Assembly: GCA_030951025.1 (NCBI GenBank)
Contig: JAUZQK010000120.1
Coordinates: 1 to 48,042, forward strand
Direction: 5' to 3'
Length of the DNA stretch: 48,042 bases
From: Mariprofundus sp.
Lineage (GTDB): Bacteria > Pseudomonadota > Zetaproteobacteria > Mariprofundales > Mariprofundaceae
Positions 34,211 through 42,577 of this stretch are shown piece by piece (position 1 is the stretch's first letter; the number at the start of each line of letters is the position of its first letter). The position numbers and the translations under genes were made by a program. A model generated the notes under the pieces. That model was not told where the DNA came from. It searched no databases and worked only from the letters and a program-made list of their open reading frames with translations.

Positions 34211-34804
34211 ATGATCAAACTGTATTCTGATGCCCATTGCCCGAATTCGCATCGCACCCGTATTGTTTTGGCTGAAAAAGAATTACCTGTCGAAACAACG
34301 GAATTAGAAGCAAATAACCTCCCCGCTGATTTTCTGAAAATCAACCCTTATGGTAAACTGCCTACTGTCATTGATCGCGATATCGTGTTTTTTGAATCTG
34401 CTGTGGTCAATGAATACCTCGATGAACGTTATCCGCATCCACCATTAAAACCAGGTTCCCCTGCTGAACGGGCTCAAATGCGTTTGGCCGTATTACAACT
34501 GGAACGTGAATTGTATCCTCTTTATGGCGACAGCCAGAACAGCCGCAAGAAAAAAGATGCTGTTGCTAAAATCAAAGTCTATCTGGAATCACTCGACACC
34601 TATTTGGCACGTCAGCAGTTTTTCATCGGCGAGCAATACACCCTGGCTGATATTACCCTGGCACCTATTTTATGGCGTTTACCTTCCATTGGCATTGATA
34701 CTGCTCCCTGGAATAATCTTGAAGGTTATATGGATCGTTTGTTTGAACGCCCTGCTTTTGAGCGTTCATTATCTGAAATCGAGCAAATGTTACGCGATTA
34801 TTGA
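34211..34804 (+). CDS. sspA: Stringent starvation protein A (glutathione S-transferase fold)
   Basis: This 197-residue GST-fold protein matches SspA: an N-terminal thioredoxin-like domain with 'DAHCPNSHRTRIVLAEKE', 'INPYGKLPTV' and 'VFFESAVVNEYLDERYPHP' in parts, and a C-terminal helical domain with 'GEQYTLADITLAPILWRLP'. SspA binds RNA polymerase and adjusts transcription under stress. The ATG at 34211 is used with GGAGGA directly upstream; an adjacent TTG could also serve. The usual partner SspB is not next to it. A strong terminator follows. Confidence 0.9.
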   Translation: MIKLYSDAHCPNSHRTRIVLAEKELPVETTELEANNLPADFLKINPYGKLPTVIDRDIVFFESAVVNEYLDERYPHPPLKPGSPAERAQMRLAVLQLERELYPLYGDSQNSRKKKDAVAKIKVYLESLDTYLARQQFFIGEQYTLADITLAPILWRLPSIGIDTAPWNNLEGYMDRLFERPAFERSLSEIEQMLRDY

Positions 34805-34813
34805 TTCATTCAT

Positions 34814-34859
34814 CCCCCTCTCACACTGTCTCAAAACAGGACAGAGGGGGGCTTTTTTT
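34814..34859 (+). terminator. Rho-independent terminator of sspA
   Basis: CCCCCTCT (34814-34821) pairs with AGAGGGGG (34843-34850), followed by GC and seven T. It separates sspA from the thermostable-hemolysin operon. Confidence 0.9.
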
Positions 34860-34906
34860 GATGGTGATTTTTTCATATTGAACTATACTTGGCCCACTTT
34901 AATTCT

Positions 34907-35575
34907 ATGCATGGGGACAAGTCACAACAATGGATACCAATCGCAGTGTTTGACGTTTTACAGCCTGATCACCCTGAACGAAAACAAGCCATCGACTTTG
35001 TGTCTCACGTATTCAAGCGCGCTTATGGTGCCAATGTAGAACACTTCTTGCCGTATATGATGCGCGTACGCAACAAGCATCTGCAATACAGATCCGTACT
35101 CGGTTATCGCGATGCAGCCAGTGGCCCGCTTTATTTAGAATATTATCTCGATGAACCCATTGAACAGGCCATTTCATCGTATCTGGGTTATCCGGTTGAT
35201 CGATCCAAAATCGTTGAAGTCGGCAATCTGGCGGAAGCTGAAGCCGGCGATGCACGCATGGCCATCATTGGCGCAACAGCTTATTTCTATGCCGCCGGTT
35301 ACCGTTGGGTGGCATTTACAGGTGTAAGGCGATTGCGCAATGCATTTTCCAAGTTGGGTTTATCACCCAAACAACTGATCGCAGCCGATGAACGCAGACT
35401 GCCAGCCGGTGATATCGAACAATGGGGCACATATTATAAAGGTGATCCGGTAGTATGTTTCGGTTCGCTCGAAGATGGTCATAACAATCTGCAAGATTTA
35501 TGGGAAAGCCTGCGTGACACATGGGCTGCCGCCGAACATGTTGGTCTGCACATGGCCAGCAACAAACAAGCCTGA
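34907..35575 (+). CDS. Thermostable-hemolysin family protein
   Basis: This ~222-residue protein resembles the 'thermostable hemolysin' (T_hemolysin) family. Characteristic pieces are 'FLPYMMRVRNKHLQYRSVLGY', 'YLDEPIEQAIS', 'IVEVGNLAEAEAGDARMAII' (in parts) and 'RRLRNAFSKLGLSPKQLI'. The family name comes from a Vibrio gene and is poorly tested. The layout of a conserved Glu followed by Arg-containing strands and a Gly-rich turn resembles acyl-transfer N-acyltransferase or autoinducer-synthase folds; that is my inference. The ATG at 34907 lacks a good ribosome-binding site, so the exact start is open. It leads an operon with a ligase, an oxidase and an SDR. Confidence 0.75.
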   Translation: MHGDKSQQWIPIAVFDVLQPDHPERKQAIDFVSHVFKRAYGANVEHFLPYMMRVRNKHLQYRSVLGYRDAASGPLYLEYYLDEPIEQAISSYLGYPVDRSKIVEVGNLAEAEAGDARMAIIGATAYFYAAGYRWVAFTGVRRLRNAFSKLGLSPKQLIAADERRLPAGDIEQWGTYYKGDPVVCFGSLEDGHNNLQDLWESLRDTWAAAEHVGLHMASNKQA

Positions 35576-35582
35576 GTACGCC

Positions 35583-37091
35583 ATGCAAACTATCATCACA
35601 GCAATCACACAACAGGCTGAGCGTAGCCCTGAATCCATTGCCATTGAAAGCAAGCATGCCATTTTTACCTATGCCGAGTTAATGTCAGAGATTGCATCAT
35701 TTGCGCAAGAGCTGCGCCAATACAATGTGCATAGCGTTGCCCTATTGGCAGATAATGGCCCAGCCTGGTGCATTGCCGACCTGGCCTGCTTGCAAGCTGA
35801 GCTCACCCTCATACCCATTCCGCATTTTTTCACACCATCCCAAATTGCTCACCTGATCCATCGCGCTGGCATTGATGCCATTCTTTGCCAACAGCCAGAA
35901 CAACTGCTGCCGTTGCTAAGCTCATTGCATATCGATCATGCCAGCAGCATTGATTTACGCATCAACAAGCTTTCCATGCAGTTGATCCCCTTGCATGTTC
36001 AGGCGGTCGCGTTGCCGGAAGCCTGTGCCAAGATCACCTTCACATCCGGCTCAACCGGTGAACCAAAAGGTGTATGCCTGCAAGCATCGGTCATGCACAC
36101 CGTATCGACATCATTGGCGCAAGTGACAGCAGCCCAGGCTGATGATCGCCATTTATCTTTATTACCCTATGCAACATTATTAGAAAATATTGGCGGTCTT
36201 TATGCTCCGCTACTCAGTGGTGCAACGGTTGTATCACCATCACTGGCTGACGTGGGTTTAAGCGGCTCCAGTGGACTCGATGTGCAACGCTTTGTAAATA
36301 TCCTGGTGGAATCAAAAGCCACCACCTGCATCATGATTCCGCAAATGTTACATGCGCTGATCGCAGCCATTGAGGCTGGTGCGCCAATACCACACAGTTT
36401 GCGCTTTATTGCGGTTGGTGGCGCACCTGTCTCCAAACAACTTTTACAACGCGCCAAACAACTCGCTTTACCCGCCTTTGAAGGTTACGGCTTATCGGAA
36501 GCATCCAGCGTGGTGGCGGTAAACAGCCCATCGGCCTACAAAGCCGGCAGTGTCGGAAAACTATTACCACATGCAAAAGTAGTATGTGCTGATGATGGTG
36601 AGATTCTTGTCAAAGGTGGTTTATTTTCCGGTTATCTGGGTGATGCGCCATTCTCGGCAAGCTATTGGCCAACCGGGGATATCGGATATATCGATGATGA
36701 TGGGTTTTTATTTCTCAGTGGCCGCAAGAAACATATTTTCATTACTGCTTTCGGGCGCAATGTATCACCGGAATGGGTTGAACGGGAATTAGGCATAGAG
36801 CCTGCCATTGCCCAGTGCTGTGTATTCGGAGAAGCGCGTCCGTTTAATGTTGCCGTCATTGTTGCCCGTGAACATGCCGATGCGCCGTTGATTCAACAAA
36901 GTATTGATCGCGCCAATCTCCAGCTGCCGGATTATGCCTGCGTTTCAGCCTGGTTAGTGGCCGATGAAGCCTTTACTGTGGCCAATGGTTTATGGACAGG
37001 CACAGGACGAGCCAGACGCGATTTTATTTTTAAACAGTATCAAACACAGATCGAGCAATTGTATGATCAAACAAGCACCAAGGAGACCTGA
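35583..37091 (+). CDS. AMP-binding acyl-CoA synthetase/ligase-like enzyme
   Basis: This 502-residue member of the ANL superfamily has the P-loop 'TFTSGSTGEPKGV' (152-164), 'GYGLSEASSVVAVNSP', 'PTGDIGYIDDDGFLFLSGRKK' in parts, and a C-terminal domain. It is probably an acyl-AMP or acyl-CoA ligase for a fatty or aryl acid. The usual A10 lysine near the end is Arg476 ('GTGRARR'), which may alter the adenylation step. It follows the hemolysin-family gene by 7 nt and abuts the oxidase gene, so the operon supports a shared pathway. Confidence 0.85.
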   Translation: MQTIITAITQQAERSPESIAIESKHAIFTYAELMSEIASFAQELRQYNVHSVALLADNGPAWCIADLACLQAELTLIPIPHFFTPSQIAHLIHRAGIDAILCQQPEQLLPLLSSLHIDHASSIDLRINKLSMQLIPLHVQAVALPEACAKITFTSGSTGEPKGVCLQASVMHTVSTSLAQVTAAQADDRHLSLLPYATLLENIGGLYAPLLSGATVVSPSLADVGLSGSSGLDVQRFVNILVESKATTCIMIPQMLHALIAAIEAGAPIPHSLRFIAVGGAPVSKQLLQRAKQLALPAFEGYGLSEASSVVAVNSPSAYKAGSVGKLLPHAKVVCADDGEILVKGGLFSGYLGDAPFSASYWPTGDIGYIDDDGFLFLSGRKKHIFITAFGRNVSPEWVERELGIEPAIAQCCVFGEARPFNVAVIVAREHADAPLIQQSIDRANLQLPDYACVSAWLVADEAFTVANGLWTGTGRARRDFIFKQYQTQIEQLYDQTSTKET

Positions 37092-37766
37092 ATGGCTTTT
37101 TACGACGACTTACTTGTCGCAACAGAAGATGCACGCAATGATTTATTATCTATCCCCTTTATCCAGATGGGGGGCGCTGGCCAGTTAAGTCTGGAGAGTT
37201 ACACTGCTTTTCTGGCACAGGCTTATCACCATGTTAAACACACCACGCCATTATTGATGTCCACAGGTGGCCGTTTACCTGAACGCTTAGAATGGTTGCG
37301 TGAAGCCATCGGTGAATACATCGAAGAGGAAATGGGGCATCAGGAATGGATACTTAACGATATTGCCGCTTGTGGCCTGGATAAAGAAGCCGTGCGCGGC
37401 GATACGCCCTTACCCGCCACCGAGATGATGGTGGCTTATGCTTACGACACCATCCATCGCAATAATCCAGTCGGTTTTTTCGGCATGGTATTGGTACTCG
37501 AAGGCACCAGCGTTGCACTGGCCACCAATGCAGCGGGCAACATTCAGCAAGCTCTAAATTTACCGGCAACTGCTTTTTCTTATTTGAACTCACACGGTTC
37601 ACTGGATATCAGTCATGTTGATTTCTACGAGGGGCTGATGAATAAACTCGATAACGATGCCGATAAACAAGCCGTCATTCATTGTGCACGCATGGTATAT
37701 AAATTGTATGGCGATATATTCCGTAGCCTACCACTGATTACGCTGGAAACGCACAATGGAAATTAA
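37092..37766 (+). CDS. Haem-oxygenase-like diiron oxidase (iron-containing redox enzyme family)
   Basis: This 224-residue all-helical protein belongs to the TenA/haem-oxygenase-like fold. Ligand-like residues are placed as in haem-oxygenase-like diiron oxidases such as CADD and UndA: Glu75 region, His83 ('EEEMGHQEW'), Glu137 ('VLEGTSVA') and the H-x3-D-x2-H triplet His168, Asp172, His175 ('HGSLDISH'). Members oxidise or cleave amino or fatty acids. Its ATG directly follows the ligase stop, and it overlaps the SDR gene by 11 nt, so the three are tightly coupled. The substrate is unknown. Confidence 0.82.
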   Translation: MAFYDDLLVATEDARNDLLSIPFIQMGGAGQLSLESYTAFLAQAYHHVKHTTPLLMSTGGRLPERLEWLREAIGEYIEEEMGHQEWILNDIAACGLDKEAVRGDTPLPATEMMVAYAYDTIHRNNPVGFFGMVLVLEGTSVALATNAAGNIQQALNLPATAFSYLNSHGSLDISHVDFYEGLMNKLDNDADKQAVIHCARMVYKLYGDIFRSLPLITLETHNGN

Positions 37767-38547
37767 AAACAAACGCGTTGTGCTGACCGGCGCTGCCGGT
37801 GGCATGGGTCGAATTCTGGCTGCTGAACTGGTCAAACGTGGTGCCAATCTGGCCATGGTCGATGCCAATGCTGACGCGCTTGCCACGCTAGCCACCAAGC
37901 TATCCGGAACTCACCCGGTGCAAGGTAATTTATCAACGGCCAAAGGCTGTAACGCTGTAGCGGACCAATGCCTGGAAAAACTCGGCGGCATTGACTTGCT
38001 GATCAATCTGGCTGGCATCAACAGCTTTGCAGCTTATGAAGATGAAAATCCAGATAAAATAGAACTCATGCTGCATGTCAACCTGCTCGCCCCGATGTGG
38101 TTGGCACGCGCCTTTCTGCCATTGATGCAAGAGAACAATTCCGGCCGTATTGTTAATGTCGGCTCCGTTTTCGGCTCGATTGGCTTTGCCTATTTCAGCG
38201 TCTATTCAGCCAGCAAGTTTGGCCTGCGTGGTTTTTCCGAAGCGCTGCGTCGCGAAGTCGCCGACACCAACATCAAGATCACCTATATTGCCCCGCGTGC
38301 TGTCAAAACACCGATGAATTCCGATGCGCTGATGCGTATGGGTGAAGCCACCAAGATGAATATGGATGCACCCGAAGATGTGGTGCAAAAAATTATCGCC
38401 GCTATTGATAATGATCGTAAAGATATTTATTTTGGTTTTCCGGAATCACTCTTTGTACGCATCAATGTCTTGTTTCCACGTTTGGTGGATAAAGCCTTGG
38501 CGGCACAAAACCGCATTGCACGCGCCTTTGCCAAAGGCGAGCAATAA
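37756..38547 (+). CDS. Short-chain dehydrogenase/reductase
   Basis: This 263-residue classical SDR has the cofactor motif 'TGAAGGMG', 'NLAGI' and the catalytic Ser with 'YSASK' (Tyr-x3-Lys). The C-terminal part has 'PRAVKTPMN' (substrate loop) and a longer tail with 'FPRLVDKALAAQNRIAR'. It starts inside the end of the oxidase gene. As a NAD(P)H-dependent reductase it may reduce an acyl or aldehyde intermediate made by the ligase and oxidase; that step is inferred from the operon. Confidence 0.9.
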   Translation: MEIKNKRVVLTGAAGGMGRILAAELVKRGANLAMVDANADALATLATKLSGTHPVQGNLSTAKGCNAVADQCLEKLGGIDLLINLAGINSFAAYEDENPDKIELMLHVNLLAPMWLARAFLPLMQENNSGRIVNVGSVFGSIGFAYFSVYSASKFGLRGFSEALRREVADTNIKITYIAPRAVKTPMNSDALMRMGEATKMNMDAPEDVVQKIIAAIDNDRKDIYFGFPESLFVRINVLFPRLVDKALAAQNRIARAFAKGEQ

Positions 38548-38597
38548 ACCCCAAGCCCTATATACATCATTAAACACACACAACAAAAGGAGCAAGC

Positions 38598-39281
38598 ATG
38601 AAAAAAACTATTTCGATCATTGCCGGCCTGATCATTTCAACATTGGCCATCATCACATCGGCGCAAGCTGCTGATACAGGCCTCGAACTCGCCCAGCGTT
38701 GGGATATCATCAAATATCAGACTGCCGACCAGGATGCCCGCATTGCAGCCTATGAAAAACTCATTACCGATGCCAAAGCAGCCGCACAAGCAGATAGCGA
38801 CAACCCTGCGCCCAAAGTATGGGCTGCGATTACGCTAGCCACACTCGGTGGCGAAGTTGGAGCCATGGGCGGCGCATTGTCCAAAGTAACCGAAGCCAAA
38901 GAACTGCTGGAAGCAGCCCTCAAACAGCATCCCAACCTTGAGCTGGAAACATCCATCCACACCACACTCGGCAGCCTTTATTATCAAGTACCCGGCTGGC
39001 CGATTGGTTTCGGTGATGAAGATAAAGCGGTTGAACATCTGGAAAAAGCACTGAAACTAGATCCAACAAGCTTGGGCGCAAATTTCTGGATGGGTTCGTA
39101 TTTATGGGAAGAAACAAGCCAACGTGAAGAGGCAGGCCGCTACTTCATCAAAGCCATCGCAGCACCTGCACGCGCAGGCCGCGCTATGGCAGATAAAGGC
39201 CGCAAAGCCGATGCCGCTGAATTACTCGCTGCCGTTGAAAAAAAATTACACCATAAAGTCAAACTGGCCAAATCCGAATAA
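38598..39281 (+). CDS. Periplasmic TPR-repeat protein
   Basis: This 227-residue protein has a signal peptide (cleavage near residue 24, 'AQAA') and helical TPR-like repeats, clearest at 'GDEDKAVEHLEKALKLDP' and 'LGANFWMGSYLWEE'. The first repeat region is 'AKELLEAALKQHPN'. Its function is unknown; it may hold or organise a product or partner of the preceding operon. AAGGAG precedes the ATG, 50 nt after the SDR stop. A long-loop hairpin follows. Confidence 0.8.
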   Translation: MKKTISIIAGLIISTLAIITSAQAADTGLELAQRWDIIKYQTADQDARIAAYEKLITDAKAAAQADSDNPAPKVWAAITLATLGGEVGAMGGALSKVTEAKELLEAALKQHPNLELETSIHTTLGSLYYQVPGWPIGFGDEDKAVEHLEKALKLDPTSLGANFWMGSYLWEETSQREEAGRYFIKAIAAPARAGRAMADKGRKADAAELLAAVEKKLHHKVKLAKSE

Positions 39282-39294
39282 ATATCCATTCAAG

Positions 39295-39352
39295 CAGCCA
39301 CTATCCTACAAATCCGTCGATATCATCCACCGGCTTAACAGGATAGTGGCTG
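39295..39352 (+). terminator. Perfect 12-bp hairpin after the TPR gene
   Basis: CAGCCACTATCC (39295-39306) and GGATAGTGGCTG (39341-39352) are exact complements around a 34-nt loop, followed by GTTCTATTTC. It probably terminates the operon, although the loop is long. Confidence 0.55.
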
Positions 39353-39388
39353 GTTCTATTTCACCCCAAGCACGATAGAGTGCATTCA

Positions 39389-41023
39389 ATGCGGTTTACT
39401 GACAAAAACTTCTGGCGTTATGTGCTCTGTTTATGGCCATTGCTGTTCATCTTTTTTCTCGGCCAAGGCATGATGCGCTTGAATGGCAATGCTGCCGAAC
39501 TCGGTGTCACAGCTACCTTGTCACTGATTGATACTGCTGTGTTTTTATTGTGTTTTATCGCGGCAGCCTGGTGGACGTATCTCCCACTGCAACAAGCTCT
39601 GCTCAATAGTGATCAGCCCGAGCAGCATCGCAAGCTGTATGAGAATATACTATCTGAATTTCCATGGCGCGCATTAAAATCCTACTGGGTCGCGGGCTGG
39701 GCTTTTGCCATTTATCTGATCATCATCATTCCGACTGTAGCCGTACTCAACGATCACCTGTTCAGCTGGCCGATGTTTGTCACCCTGATCCTGAATTTCA
39801 GCTTTGCTGCCGGCATTCTGGCTCCTACCCTGGCTGTTACCCTGTCCATAGTTTTTGCCACCAAGCTGCGCTTAAAGCTCTCAAAGTTTGGTTTGTTTCA
39901 CGGTGTACTCAGTGATGAACATAATCACAAACATATCACCTCATCCACCCATCGCCCCTGGCTGGTGTTTTTGGTCACCGGCATCATTCCGACGCTGATT
40001 TTATCCTTATATGTTTGGCTGGCACACGACAGCAATGAGGCAGAAGCTGCTTTTATCTTATCTCAAGCCATTGTCTTGCTGCTCATGTCGGTCACTGCCA
40101 GTCTGGTCTTGGTCTGGCATATCACCCAGACACTCAAGACAGTAACCGCGACACTGGAAACCGGCCTGCATCATTTAACCAATGGCCAATTTGAAGGGCG
40201 TGTGCCGATTCTGCTCGATGATGATTTTGGTGAATTGGCGCGCGGCTTGAATACAGCCATGCAAGGCCTGCAAGAGCGGGAGGATTTAAAAGACTCGTTA
40301 GCTCTGGCGGCTGAAATTCAGCAAGGCCTGTTACCCAAGCACGAACCCATGATCCCCTTTTATAATCTCAAGGGTTTTCAGGAAACCTGTTATGCGGTGG
40401 GCGGTGATTATTACGATTACATCAAACTCGAAGATGGACGCATCTGGCTGGTGATTGCCGATGTCTCCGGCAAAGGTTATCCGGCCGCACTCACCATGGC
40501 CAATCTGCAAGCCATCTTGCGCGGTTTATCCATCGTCAACTGGCCTATTGAAGAAGCTGCAAATTATTTAAACGAAGCCCTGTGTGATACCCTGGCAGCA
40601 GGTCGTTTTGTCACCCTGTTCATGGCCAAGTTGCAGCCCGAATCGCATTCGATGGTATGGATCAATGCAGGCCACGTGCCACCCTTATTATTAAACACAT
40701 CAGCATCCGGCGAGCATCACCTTGAAGCGCTGGAAGCATCATCCCCGCCGCTCGGGCTGATTAAAAACATGCATTATGAAGTTGCCCGCTCTGAATTTAT
40801 GGTCGGCGATACCTTGCTGGCTTATACCGACGGTGTCACTGAATCATCGAGCTGCGCAGGCAATGATATGTTTGGTGAAAAACGCCTCAGGGCATGGTTC
40901 AAAGAGCATGCCGATGAACCTGTAAGCAGCTTGCCCGATACATTGCTGCATGATTTGAATAGTTTTGGCCGCAGCGATCAAGATGATGATTTGACACTGT
41001 TATGTGTCAAAAGGGAGAAATAA
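39389..41023 (+). CDS. Membrane HAMP-SpoIIE protein phosphatase
   Basis: This ~544-residue protein has about six membrane segments in its first half, a HAMP-like linker (about 'TGQFEGRVPILLDDDFGELA'-type, residue ~270-310) and a C-terminal SpoIIE/PP2C domain with 'GGDYYDYI', 'VIADVSGKGYPAAL', 'YTDGVTESS' and 'DDDLTLL'. It is probably a membrane sensor that dephosphorylates a STAS partner. The ATG at 39389 is used; a GTG at 39380 is equally possible. Its stop overlaps the fumC start (TAATG), so the two are translationally coupled, an unusual pairing. Confidence 0.88.
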   Translation: MRFTDKNFWRYVLCLWPLLFIFFLGQGMMRLNGNAAELGVTATLSLIDTAVFLLCFIAAAWWTYLPLQQALLNSDQPEQHRKLYENILSEFPWRALKSYWVAGWAFAIYLIIIIPTVAVLNDHLFSWPMFVTLILNFSFAAGILAPTLAVTLSIVFATKLRLKLSKFGLFHGVLSDEHNHKHITSSTHRPWLVFLVTGIIPTLILSLYVWLAHDSNEAEAAFILSQAIVLLLMSVTASLVLVWHITQTLKTVTATLETGLHHLTNGQFEGRVPILLDDDFGELARGLNTAMQGLQEREDLKDSLALAAEIQQGLLPKHEPMIPFYNLKGFQETCYAVGGDYYDYIKLEDGRIWLVIADVSGKGYPAALTMANLQAILRGLSIVNWPIEEAANYLNEALCDTLAAGRFVTLFMAKLQPESHSMVWINAGHVPPLLLNTSASGEHHLEALEASSPPLGLIKNMHYEVARSEFMVGDTLLAYTDGVTESSSCAGNDMFGEKRLRAWFKEHADEPVSSLPDTLLHDLNSFGRSDQDDDLTLLCVKREK

Positions 41024-42420
41024 TGTCCGAAGCTACAAACTACAGAACTGAACACGATTCCATGGGGGAAATGCAAGTACCGGTCGATGCCATGTACGGC
41101 GCATCAACGGCGCGTGCGGTAGAGAATTTCCCGGTTTCTAATTTGCGTTTTCCGCGTGAATTCATCAAAGCGCTGGCAAGCATTAAAATCACCGCAGCTC
41201 AGGTGAATGGTGATTTGGGTAAGCTTGATCCAAGCCAATCCCAACTGATCGTTCAAGCTGCAGGCGAAGTCGCCCGAGGTGATTGGGATGGTGAATTTGT
41301 GCTCGATATTTTTCAAACCGGCTCTGGCACTTCCACCAATATGAATGCCAATGAAGTGATTGCCCACCGTTGCGCTCAGATTGATGCAGACATCGCCATC
41401 CACCCCAACGATCATGTCAACAATGGCCAATCCTCCAACGATGTAATCCCGACAGCCATTCATCTCGCTGCCAGTGATTTATTGCTGCATGAGCTGATTC
41501 CCGCCGCCCAACATCTGCTGGACATCTTAAAAGACAAAGCCGCAGAAAACACCGATGTGATTAAAATCGGCCGCACCCATTTGATGGATGCCACACCAGT
41601 CACATTAGGTCAGGAAATATCCAGCTGGGCACGCCAAATCGAATTATCCATTGCACGATTGCAATCGTGTTTGCCCCGCATCACCGAATTAGCCCAGGGT
41701 GGCACGGCGGTCGGCACGGGTTTGAATACCCATCCGGAATTTGGCAGACGCATGGCCGCTGCGTTATCGCAGACCTACGACATCGAATTTCATGAAGCAG
41801 CCAACCATTTCGAAGCGCAGGCGGCTCAAGATGCGGCAGTCGAATTATCCGGCCAATTAAAATCACTGGCGGTTAGCTTAATGAAAATTGCCAATGATGT
41901 GCGTTTATTAAACATGGGGCCGCGCTGTGGAATCGGTGAAATCAGCGTACCGGCCGTGCAACCGGGCAGCTCAATCATGCCGGGCAAGGTGAATCCGGTG
42001 ATTGCAGAATCAATGGCTCAGGTCTGCGCCCAGGTGATTGGCAATGATGCAGCCATCACCATCGGCGGCAGTGCTGGATTGTTGGAGTTGAATGTAATGC
42101 TACCCATGATGGCGCATAATCTACTCGAATCGGAACGATTACTGGCCAATGCCTGCCGCATGTTTGCCGACAAATGCATTGCAGGGCTCACCGCCAACAA
42201 GCAACGCTGTGCCGAGCAGATCGAATGGAGCATGAGCATGGTGACATCATTGGCTCCGGTCATTGGTTATGATCGTGCCTCTCAGATTGCCAAACAGGCT
42301 GTAAACGAAGGCAAAACCGTGCGCCAGATATGTCAGGAAACCAACATCTTACCCGCCGATGCGTTGGATCGCTTGTTGGATCCAACATCCATGCTGGCTC
42401 CCAGCCCACATTATTCATGA
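41023..42420 (+). CDS. fumC: Fumarate hydratase, class II
   Basis: This 465-residue enzyme hydrates fumarate to L-malate in the TCA cycle. Signature segments are complete: 'TGSGTSTNMNANEVIA', 'HPNDHVNNGQSSNDVIPTA', 'GRTHLMDATP' and 'GSSIMPGKVNPV'. The ATG at 41023 is preceded by GGGAG and overlaps the phosphatase stop. An upstream in-frame extension of 7 codons lies inside the phosphatase gene and is not used. It ends with ATGA, the possible start of a 51-codon ORF. Confidence 0.97.
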   Translation: MSEATNYRTEHDSMGEMQVPVDAMYGASTARAVENFPVSNLRFPREFIKALASIKITAAQVNGDLGKLDPSQSQLIVQAAGEVARGDWDGEFVLDIFQTGSGTSTNMNANEVIAHRCAQIDADIAIHPNDHVNNGQSSNDVIPTAIHLAASDLLLHELIPAAQHLLDILKDKAAENTDVIKIGRTHLMDATPVTLGQEISSWARQIELSIARLQSCLPRITELAQGGTAVGTGLNTHPEFGRRMAAALSQTYDIEFHEAANHFEAQAAQDAAVELSGQLKSLAVSLMKIANDVRLLNMGPRCGIGEISVPAVQPGSSIMPGKVNPVIAESMAQVCAQVIGNDAAITIGGSAGLLELNVMLPMMAHNLLESERLLANACRMFADKCIAGLTANKQRCAEQIEWSMSMVTSLAPVIGYDRASQIAKQAVNEGKTVRQICQETNILPADALDRLLDPTSMLAPSPHYS

Positions 42421-42572
42421 ATCGTTGTGATCATTGCGCCGAACCTTTGTTTGCAACGGAGTTTTGCGAACATGAGCGTAGCCATGCTTACGGACGTTTG
42501 AGCAAGGGTTCGTTGCGGATAAAGGGGCAAGCAAGGGCGCGACAGTATTCATGCATAATGCGGGCTAGGTAA
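42417..42572 (+). CDS. Possible small Cys-containing ORF after fumC
   Basis: A 51-residue frame begins at an ATG overlapping the fumC stop (ATGA) and ends 5 nt before the mutase start. It has a CxxC pair ('NRCDHCAE') and a third Cys in 'FCEHE', then a basic tail. It could be a small zinc-binding protein, but the region also has inverted repeats and may simply be a leader. Real coding status is uncertain. Confidence 0.25.
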   Translation: MNRCDHCAEPLFATEFCEHERSHAYGRLSKGSLRIKGQARARQYSCIMRAR

Positions 42573-42577
42573 CACCC

